From contig DAIDJT010000133.1 of assembly GCA_027451265.1 (NCBI GenBank), forward strand, positions 1 to 7,312: DNA of 7,312 nt. The letters are read 5' to 3'. The position numbers and the translations under genes were made by a program. The stretch is from Bacteroidales bacterium (GTDB lineage Bacteria > Bacteroidota > Bacteroidia > Bacteroidales > VadinHA17). A model generated the notes under the pieces. The model saw only the letters and a list, made by a program, of their open reading frames with translations. It was not told the DNA's origin and made no database searches. Below, in pieces: positions 1-4,916 of this stretch; position 1 is the first letter of the stretch, and each line of letters opens with the position of its first letter.

Positions 1-270
1 CTTGTACCTGTCGGTACGAACTCCGTAATGCTTCCTGACTGCATACTCGGCAGGATATTCATAATAATGATAATAGAGTACATCACGCCATTTCCCGTAC
101 TTTTTGCCGGTGAGCAACGGCACGAGCGACACCCCCTGCATGTCCGCGGGAGGCTTCACCCCTGCCAGATCAGGGAATGTGGGTGCAAAGTCAATATTGG
201 GCCTTACCGGCTCCTGCCTTGCACATGACCAGGTGAGAAGCAGAACTGAAACAGCAGTGATATGTCTCAT
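1..270 (-). CDS. S1-family sulfatase, 5' part only, with the catalytic core deleted in frame
   Basis: The frame starts at ATG 268-270 and stays open for 90 codons to the window edge. Residues 1-17 form a short positively charged, hydrophobic signal sequence ending in a cysteine (LLLTWSC), so a lipoprotein or exported protein is likely. Residues 22-26 (VRPNI) match the start of a sulfatase, where RPNI normally opens the first strand before the metal-binding aspartates. The next residues, DFAPTFPDLAGV then MQGVSLVPLL, belong to the C-terminal third of the same family, and YYHYYEYPAE...HYGVRTDRYK is the usual sulfatase tail block. The C-x-P-S-R formylglycine motif and the metal ligands are therefore absent. 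By family comparison about 300 residues are missing (estimate). As written, the product cannot be an active sulfatase. It may be a decayed gene or an assembly collapse. It follows the MFS gene by 57 bases and is probably the last or an internal gene of that operon. The tail resembles GlcNAc-6-sulfatase-type enzymes, but the substrate is uncertain. Confidence 0.8.
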   Translation of the reverse strand, partial: MRHITAVSVLLLTWSCARQEPVRPNIDFAPTFPDLAGVKPPADMQGVSLVPLLTGKKYGKWRDVLYYHYYEYPAEYAVRKHYGVRTDRYK

Positions 271-327
271 TATACCTGGATTATTGCAGATGGTTGCAAC
301 AAATAAGATCCTGCACCGGCATCATTA

Positions 328-1497
328 TCAGATACTTGCCAGTTTTCTTCTGATGATGATCCAGGACACTATCAGCAGGTAGACGGCGCAAAGCAGCAAC
401 ACTCCCATTCCCGGAACCACGCCGAGGGCATCGCTTACCAGTCCCATCAGGGGCGGTATCAGTGCCCCGCCGGAGATTGCCATCATCATCAGGCCGGAAA
501 TTTCATTGCTTCTCTCCGGGTATTTCTGCACGGTGAGAGAGAAAACCAGTGGGAATATATTTGCCACACCCAGCCCTATCAGGAAGACAAGGACCCATGC
601 GGCAGCCTTTGAAGCCGGGATTACCATTATCAGCAGGATTGTAATGATTGAGAGCAGGGCGCTGTAAAGCAATCCTTTTGTTGAAGAAAGCCTGGTCAGG
701 ATTAGAGCTCCCGCAAAGGTTCCGAGCATACGTCCGAAGAAATATACGCTGCGGCCCGACTGGGCGGCCACTTCCTCAAAGCCGAACCTTGAGACGAGGA
801 ATTTGCCTGAGAAATAGTTGAATCCGACATCTATGCCCACCACAAGGAATATTGACAGCACCATCATAAGTATATATGAGTTCCCGAGCAGGCGGAAGGC
901 TGATGCCATGGAGGCCTTGTTTCCGGTTGCGGCGGTCTCATCGATCTTTACTGTTCCCAGCCATAGCACGCTGAGAAAGGAGATGATGCCATAAACAAGG
1001 AACAGGAGCTTCCAGTCGCCAAACCTGCTTGCAAAGAGTGCTGCCAGAGGTGCTGCCAGCATTGACCCTATTGCCTTGATGAACTGTGAAAAGCTCAGAA
1101 AGCTGGAAGCCCTTCGCCCGGGCACCACGTCAACGAGCAGGGGGTTTGCGGAGACCTGCACGATTGTGTTTCCGATGCCCAGGAGGGCAAAGCCTGCTAT
1201 TACCGTCACAAAGCTGTAAAAGAAATATGGTATGAACAGCCCGATGCCTGTTATGATCATCCCGGCATTGAGCATCTTCTTTTTCCCGACGCGTGCCTGG
1301 ATTATCCCGACGGGGACCGAAAGGATGAAGAACCAGATAAAGGCGGCGAAGGGTATAAGGCCCAGGACAAAGTCGCTCAGTTCGAGGTCACCTGCCACCC
1401 TGTCTTTTCCTATCCCCACCAGGTCAACGAAGCTCATAACAAAGAAGGAGAGGAGCACCGGCACCACCAGTCTCATCTCAATTTTTTTCTCATTCAT
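328..1497 (-). CDS. FHS/FucP-like major facilitator sugar:proton symporter
   Basis: This 389-residue protein is almost entirely hydrophobic and fits twelve membrane helices, with a short cytoplasmic N-terminus and a basic C-terminus (IIRRKLASI). Family marks are the first-helix segment FVDLVGIGKD (residues 23-32), PVGIIQARVGKKK (62-74, the loop 2-3 MFS motif), GIGNTIVQVSANPLL (107-121) and the C-terminal block GLGVANIFPLVFS followed by SGLMMMAISGGALIPPL (308-350). The last two are typical of the fucose/glucose-galactose/GlcNAc (FHS) symporters of the inner membrane. The length is normal for a compact FHS member (about 390-440). The gene lies 21 bases downstream of the ROK kinase and upstream of the sulfatase, so it probably imports the sugar that the kinase phosphorylates. 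The ATG start overlaps no neighbour and has no clear Shine-Dalgarno. The family call is firm. The substrate is not readable: fucose, GlcNAc or another hexose are all possible. Confidence 0.9.
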   Translation of the reverse strand: MNEKKIEMRLVVPVLLSFFVMSFVDLVGIGKDRVAGDLELSDFVLGLIPFAAFIWFFILSVPVGIIQARVGKKKMLNAGMIITGIGLFIPYFFYSFVTVIAGFALLGIGNTIVQVSANPLLVDVVPGRRASSFLSFSQFIKAIGSMLAAPLAALFASRFGDWKLLFLVYGIISFLSVLWLGTVKIDETAATGNKASMASAFRLLGNSYILMMVLSIFLVVGIDVGFNYFSGKFLVSRFGFEEVAAQSGRSVYFFGRMLGTFAGALILTRLSSTKGLLYSALLSIITILLIMVIPASKAAAWVLVFLIGLGVANIFPLVFSLTVQKYPERSNEISGLMMMAISGGALIPPLMGLVSDALGVVPGMGVLLLCAVYLLIVSWIIIRRKLASI

Positions 1498-1518
1498 AAT
1501 TATTCAGGTTGTTCATTC

Positions 1519-2463
1519 TTACATAAGGGGGAGTGCAGGTTGCACTGCCTTCCAGAAATCATCATCATGGAGATATGCACTGCCAAGCAGGGCTGCATCT
1601 TCCTTCAGTTCGGATATTGCCGTGACGGTATTGCATCCTTCCCTGCGGAGCGTCTCTTCCATGGCGGGACCAAAGAGGTTATAAGCATGTGAGATGTTTC
1701 CTCCGATGACAAGTATTTCCGCATCGAACCTCCTGAGCCACGGGGTGAGGAAGTTTCCCAGCCCGGTGCCGAACTCGCTGAAAATGTCAAGCACCTCCGG
1801 GGCTCTGCCTGCCATCATAGCCACCTCCCTTACCCCGGCTGCTTCGCGGCCTGTCACCTCGCGGTAGCGGGAAGTGAACCAGCGGGTTGAAAAATAGTCG
1901 TCAGCAATGCCGTTTCCCACCGGCAGGTGATAAACACATCCCATGCGTGGCACCCTGTCACCTTCCACCACCGGAATCCGGTCTTCAAGGAAGGCTGATC
2001 CGAATCCGGTTCCGAGGGTGATGGCCATCATTCTCCTGTAACCTGCGGCCTTTCCTGCCCAGGCCTCACCTACGGCGAAGGAGCTCGCATCATTCATGAA
2101 TCTCACCCTGCAGTCGCACGGCAGCCCCAGCCTGGAGCTTATTGCCTTACCTACATTGACCCCGTAAAGTTTTTCATATTTCGGTACTCCCCTGATGAGG
2201 CAGATGCCCCGGACATAGTCAAAGGGGCCGGGCATTGCAAAGCCAATGCCACGGAGATTGAAGATCTGTATCCCCTTCATCACCTGCCTGAGGGTGTCAC
2301 TCCAGACAGTGAGAATCGATTCGGCTTCCGCCTTGTTATCAACAGGGCTTTCAGCCCGCGAACCGCTTATTATGCGGTGGGCTGTCATGTCAACCGCTAC
2401 GGCAGTGATGTGACTGCCGCCAATATCCACGCCAATGGCGATGTTCTGAAGTGCAGAATTCAT
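1519..2463 (-). CDS. ROK-family sugar kinase-like protein, zinc motif absent
   Basis: This 314-residue protein has the ASKHA/ROK fold. The phosphate-1 motif GVDIGGSHITAVAVD is at residues 11-25, GIGFAMPGPFD at 72-82, and the catalytic-base region FMNDASSFAVGEAW at 122-135, with Asp125 as the likely base. The phosphate-2 motif ITLGTGFGSAFL is at 148-159 and the adenosine-side motif LVIGGNIS at 251-258. These support ATP-dependent phosphorylation of a cytoplasmic sugar. The usual ROK signature, E-x-G-H followed by the zinc-binding C-x-C-G-x-x-G-C cluster, is missing. That stretch (168-195) reads EGD...MGCVYHLP..., then ADDYFSTRWF, so substrate recognition may differ from standard glucokinase or NagK. 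It has no N-terminal DNA-binding domain, so it is not a ROK repressor. ATG 2461-2463 is supported by an AGGAG six bases upstream. It is the first gene of the probable kinase-transporter-sulfatase operon. Family is confident, sugar is not known. Confidence 0.88.
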   Translation of the reverse strand: MNSALQNIAIGVDIGGSHITAVAVDMTAHRIISGSRAESPVDNKAEAESILTVWSDTLRQVMKGIQIFNLRGIGFAMPGPFDYVRGICLIRGVPKYEKLYGVNVGKAISSRLGLPCDCRVRFMNDASSFAVGEAWAGKAAGYRRMMAITLGTGFGSAFLEDRIPVVEGDRVPRMGCVYHLPVGNGIADDYFSTRWFTSRYREVTGREAAGVREVAMMAGRAPEVLDIFSEFGTGLGNFLTPWLRRFDAEILVIGGNISHAYNLFGPAMEETLRREGCNTVTAISELKEDAALLGSAYLHDDDFWKAVQPALPLM

Positions 2464-2469
2464 ACAGGT

Positions 2470-2474
2470 CTCCT
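2470..2474 (-). promoter_or_regulatory. Shine-Dalgarno-like site of the ROK gene
   Basis: On the minus strand AGGAG (within GAGGAGA) lies six bases before the ATG of the ROK kinase. It is the clearest ribosome-binding sequence in the window and supports the 2463 start over later Met codons. Confidence 0.5.
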
Positions 2475-2493
2475 CAGGTTTCTTTTAAAGCAA

Positions 2494-2525
2494 TGAAAAT
2501 ATCTATTTTCCCAAAGAGTGCAAAA
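2494..2525 (-). promoter_or_regulatory. Candidate Bacteroidetes-type promoter for the ROK-MFS-sulfatase operon
   Basis: On the minus strand TTTTG (2521-2525) is followed after 19 bases by TATTTTCA (2494-2501). The consensus recalled for Bacteroides is TTTG near -33 and TAnnTTTG near -7, with a spacer of about this length. The -33 element fits and the -7 element matches four of six fixed positions. It would give a leader of roughly 25 bases before the ROK start. It depends on a motif match only. Confidence 0.3.
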
Positions 2526-2596
2526 GGAATACCTCATATTATTCCGAAAAAATAGGAGCAGTGACAGAAATATCTTAAATTCGTATTATTAATCTC

Positions 2597-2617
2597 ATTG
2601 TTCCAGAAGTTAACAAT
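2597..2617. repeat. Short inverted repeat ahead of the malic enzyme gene
   Basis: ATTGTT (2597-2602) and AACAAT (2612-2617) are perfect inverted arms separated by nine bases. They lie 21 bases before the malic enzyme ATG in an AT-rich stretch. This could be an operator or part of the untranslated leader, but arms of six bases can arise by chance. I could not recognise a convincing TTG/TAnnTTTG promoter on the plus strand of this intergenic region. Confidence 0.25.
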
Positions 2618-2637
2618 CTAACTAATCACCTTCTGTC

Positions 2638-3945
2638 ATGCCAAAAGCCACTAAAGAGGATGCGCTGCTGTACCACAGCCGCGGTCGCAAGGGCAAGGTG
2701 GAGGTAATTCCCACAAAGCCTTACTGTACCCAGTTTGATTTAAGCCTGGCCTATACTCCCGGGGTGGCGTTTCCATGCCTGGAGATAGAGAAAAACCCTG
2801 ATGATGCCTACATGTACACTGCCAAAGGCAACCTGGTGGCAGTAATCTCCAACGGTACTGCCGTTCTCGGACTTGGTGACATCGGTGCCCTTGCGGGCAA
2901 GCCGGTAATGGAGGGCAAGGGTCTGCTCTTCAAGGTCTTTGCTGACGTTGATGTCTTTGATATTGAGATTGATGAGAAGGATCCGGAAAAACTTATTGAG
3001 ATATGTGCCAGGCTGGCTCCCACCTTCGGCGGGATCAATCTTGAAGACATCAAGGCTCCTGAATGCTTTGAAGTTGAGACGAGGCTGAAGGAGATGCTTG
3101 ACATTCCCGTGTTTCATGATGACCAGCACGGGACAGCCATAATTTCTGCTGCCGGCCTTCTTAATGCCGTTGAAATAATCGGCAAGAAGCTTGCTGACCT
3201 GAAGGTTGTGGTCTGCGGTGCAGGTGCCGCCGCCAACTCATGCACAAGGCTGTATGTGGCGCTGGGCGTGAAGAAGGAAAATGTCATCATGGTTGACAGC
3301 AAGGGAGTGATCAACAGCAGGAGGACCGACCTGAACAAATACAAGAAGGAATGGATCACTGAACGCAACATAAACACTCTTGCCGAGGCAGTCAAAGGTG
3401 CTGACGTGTTTCTTGGCCTTTCAGTTGCCAATATGCTGACCAAAGAGATGCTGGCCACCATGGCACCTGACCCGATAGTCTTTGCAATGGCCAATCCCAA
3501 TCCGGAGATAAGCTATGAGGATGCCATGGCAACCCGTGATGACCTGATCTTCGCAACAGGAAGGTCCGATTATCCCAACCAGATCAACAATGTACTCGGC
3601 TTCCCGTTCATATTCAGGGGAGCCCTGGATGTCAGAGCCAGGACAATCAATGAGGAGATGAAGCTGGCGGCAACGCGTGCTCTGGCCGGTCTTGCAAAGG
3701 AGAAGGTGCCTGAGCCGGTGCTGAAGGCTTACGGTCTGGAGAGACTTGATTTCGGAAGGGAATACATAATTCCCAAGCCACTTGATCCGCGTCTTATATC
3801 AAGGGTTGCACCGGCCGTGGCACGCGCTGCCATTGAAACGGGAGTGGCCCGGTTCCTGATTGAAGACTGGGATGCATATGCCAAATCACTTGACCGGCGA
3901 ACATCGGAGCATATAAAACGCATTTCCGATATCTGCTGCCTCTGA
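2638..3945 (+). CDS. maeB: NAD(P)-dependent malic enzyme, MaeB-type without the phosphotransacetylase domain
   Basis: It oxidatively decarboxylates malate to pyruvate and CO2 with NAD(P), linking the dicarboxylate branch to pyruvate in the cytosol. All 435 residues align well with the N-terminal catalytic part of MaeB. Landmarks are SLAYTPGVAFPCLEIE (36-51, catalytic Tyr39), GKPVMEGKG (87-95, catalytic Lys94) and NLEDIKAPECFE (134-145, metal ligands Glu136/Asp137). Further on are FHDDQHGTA (159-167, Asp161/Asp162), the nucleotide-binding loop CGAGAAA (193-199), and GRSDYPNQINNVLGFPFIFRG, starting at residue 308. Classical MaeB proteins are about 760 residues, with a C-terminal phosphotransacetylase-like regulatory domain. 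Here the protein stops soon after the linker (IEDWDAY, 408-414), and a terminator follows directly, so the domain is truly absent from this locus. The ATG is the first in frame after a TAA at 2623-2625, with no clear Shine-Dalgarno. Cofactor preference, NAD or NADP, cannot be read with certainty. It is divergent from the ROK operon and monocistronic. Confidence 0.93.
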   Translation: MPKATKEDALLYHSRGRKGKVEVIPTKPYCTQFDLSLAYTPGVAFPCLEIEKNPDDAYMYTAKGNLVAVISNGTAVLGLGDIGALAGKPVMEGKGLLFKVFADVDVFDIEIDEKDPEKLIEICARLAPTFGGINLEDIKAPECFEVETRLKEMLDIPVFHDDQHGTAIISAAGLLNAVEIIGKKLADLKVVVCGAGAAANSCTRLYVALGVKKENVIMVDSKGVINSRRTDLNKYKKEWITERNINTLAEAVKGADVFLGLSVANMLTKEMLATMAPDPIVFAMANPNPEISYEDAMATRDDLIFATGRSDYPNQINNVLGFPFIFRGALDVRARTINEEMKLAATRALAGLAKEKVPEPVLKAYGLERLDFGREYIIPKPLDPRLISRVAPAVARAAIETGVARFLIEDWDAYAKSLDRRTSEHIKRISDICCL

Positions 3946-3957
3946 CACATGATACAG

Positions 3958-3990
3958 AAAGGGCCGGTAACCATCGTTATCCGGCCCTTT
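3958..3990. terminator. Probable bidirectional intrinsic terminator between convergent genes
   Basis: AAAGGGCCGG (3958-3967) pairs perfectly with CCGGCCCTTT (3981-3990). The stem extends four more pairs (TAAC/GTTA) past one bulged T to a CATC loop. It lies 13 bases after the malic enzyme stop and about 60 bases after the stop of the convergent kinase-like gene. The flanking A and T runs are short on either strand (AAA/TTT), so it is a strong hairpin with weak U-tracts. Confidence 0.75.
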
Positions 3991-4051
3991 CCCTTACCCT
4001 CCTGTTAATCAACCAGCCAGCTGTGCCAAACTCTGAAAAAACACAGCTTTA

Positions 4052-4804
4052 TCATTGAGGTTTCAACCCCAGCTTCGTCTCATACATCGTCATAACCAGA
4101 GACGAGATCTGCTCAAGGGTGAAACTGCTCCTGTTCAGTGTAACATCAAACAGATGATCAATGCACTGCGGTTTCTTGTCAAGGAAATCGACAATCAGCT
4201 TCTGCCTCTTTTCGTCGGTCTGAAGGACATATTCCTCAGCCTTTTCAATGATCATCCCCTTTTTCTTCATCACATTCTGCACCCTCCAGTAAAGGGGTGC
4301 CACCAGGCGTACATGGAGTGCGTTGGCCATGTCACGGGTGATAGAGACCCCTCCCCTTCCTATAATCACCGCATAGCCGTCACGGGCGATTGAGAGAACC
4401 ACCTCCTTTATGGCTTTCTTCACCGAGCTGTCGGTCACGAATGAGCCTGAGAACGCCATTATCATCTGGGATATATCTGTCATCCCAAGCCCCTGGTAAT
4501 AAGTCTCTACGCGCTGGGTGTCTGTTTTCAGTTCATGGGCTGCATGATAAATAATATCCTTGTCAACCCATTTCCACCTGTTTGTATGATACCTGAGATT
4601 CATCTGTGCCACCAGTTCGGCGGCCACCTCCCTGCCGTCACATCCGGTCAGACGGGATATAGTTATCACCGGGCCTGCCTGATCAACGGGCTTTCCAAGC
4701 ATATCAGCCCTGTAGCGGGTGTCGAAATAATCAAATATCTTCTTCACGGCCAAGGCTTTAGGTGTTGCATTAATGCCTGCATTTCTGCCGGAAGGCTGCA
4801 GCAA
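4052..4804 (-). CDS. Cytidylate-kinase-like family protein (P-loop fold, degenerate Walker A)
   Basis: Up to 250 residues. The core begins at PVITISRLTGCDGREVA (45-61), where GCDGRE occupies the place of the Walker A loop but lacks the usual G-x-G-K-[ST]. RWKWVDKDII follows at 76-85, then AVIIGRGGVSITRD (145-158), HVRLVAPLYWRV (164-175) and a basic lid-like helix with TDEKRQKLI (196-204). This order matches the cytidylate kinase-like family, nucleoside-monophosphate-kinase-like proteins of unproven substrate, and not the essential Cmk itself. The frame opens with TTG at 4802-4804 directly after TAG, and the first ATG is codon 35 (4700-4702). The segment KKIFDYFDTRYR (21-32) looks like the N-terminal helix of homologues, so translation probably begins before codon 35: TTG codon 1, TTG codon 18 or GTG codon 20. 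It is downstream of the hydroxyproline dehydratase gene but separated by a terminator and a candidate promoter, so it is probably its own unit. Family is fairly firm, role unknown. Confidence 0.82.
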   Translation of the reverse strand: MLQPSGRNAGINATPKALAVKKIFDYFDTRYRADMLGKPVDQAGPVITISRLTGCDGREVAAELVAQMNLRYHTNRWKWVDKDIIYHAAHELKTDTQRVETYYQGLGMTDISQMIMAFSGSFVTDSSVKKAIKEVVLSIARDGYAVIIGRGGVSITRDMANALHVRLVAPLYWRVQNVMKKKGMIIEKAEEYVLQTDEKRQKLIVDFLDKKPQCIDHLFDVTLNRSSFTLEQISSLVMTMYETKLGLKPQ

Positions 4805-4814
4805 CTAATTCTTA

Positions 4815-4846
4815 CAAAATATAGTAAATAATTGGGTAAAAAGCAA
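4815..4846 (-). promoter_or_regulatory. Candidate Bacteroidetes-type promoter of the kinase-like gene
   Basis: On the minus strand TTG (4844-4846), then 20 bases, then TATATTTTG (4815-4823). This is close to TTTG / TAnnTTTG, with one extra base in the -7 element. Transcription would begin near 4805-4810, almost on the TTG that opens the reading frame. That favours either a near-leaderless message or a start codon further inside the frame. It lies immediately behind the terminator stem of the upstream gene. Confidence 0.4.
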
Positions 4847-4874
4847 CCGTAAACCAATAAAAATTGATTTACGG
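4838..4874 (-). terminator. Intrinsic terminator of the glycyl radical enzyme gene
   Basis: On the minus strand CCGTAAATCAAT (4863-4874) pairs with ATTGGTTTACGG (4847-4858) around a TTTT loop, giving twelve pairs including one U-G wobble. On the plus strand the same position would be a C-A mismatch, so the structure favours the minus-strand transcript. TTGC then TTTTT (4838-4842) follows the stem. It lies 42 bases after the enzyme's stop codon. Confidence 0.75.
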
Positions 4875-4916
4875 CAGCATTTTAGCAAGTTCAGGCAGGC
4901 ACTACGGACGATTCCG

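Noticed and set aside
285..301. TTGCA / TGCAA hairpin between the transporter and the sulfatase
   Set aside because: The stem is only five pairs with no T-tract, so it is not a credible terminator and does not break the operon.
28..382. Two plus-strand open frames of 66 and 92 codons
   Set aside because: They lie antisense to the sulfatase fragment and the end of the transporter, whose minus-strand frames show recognisable family motifs. Their own translations show nothing recognisable.
3841..3945. Frameshift as the cause of the missing phosphotransacetylase domain
   Set aside because: No phosphotransacetylase-like coding remains after the stop; a strong hairpin and then a convergent gene follow, so a single frameshift cannot explain it.
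4019..4048. Inverted repeat AGCTGTG / CACAGCT with a 16-base loop just after the kinase-like gene
   Set aside because: The loop is long and no T-run follows the stem on the minus strand; the poly-T is inside the loop. The hairpin at 3958-3990 is a far better terminator for this gene.
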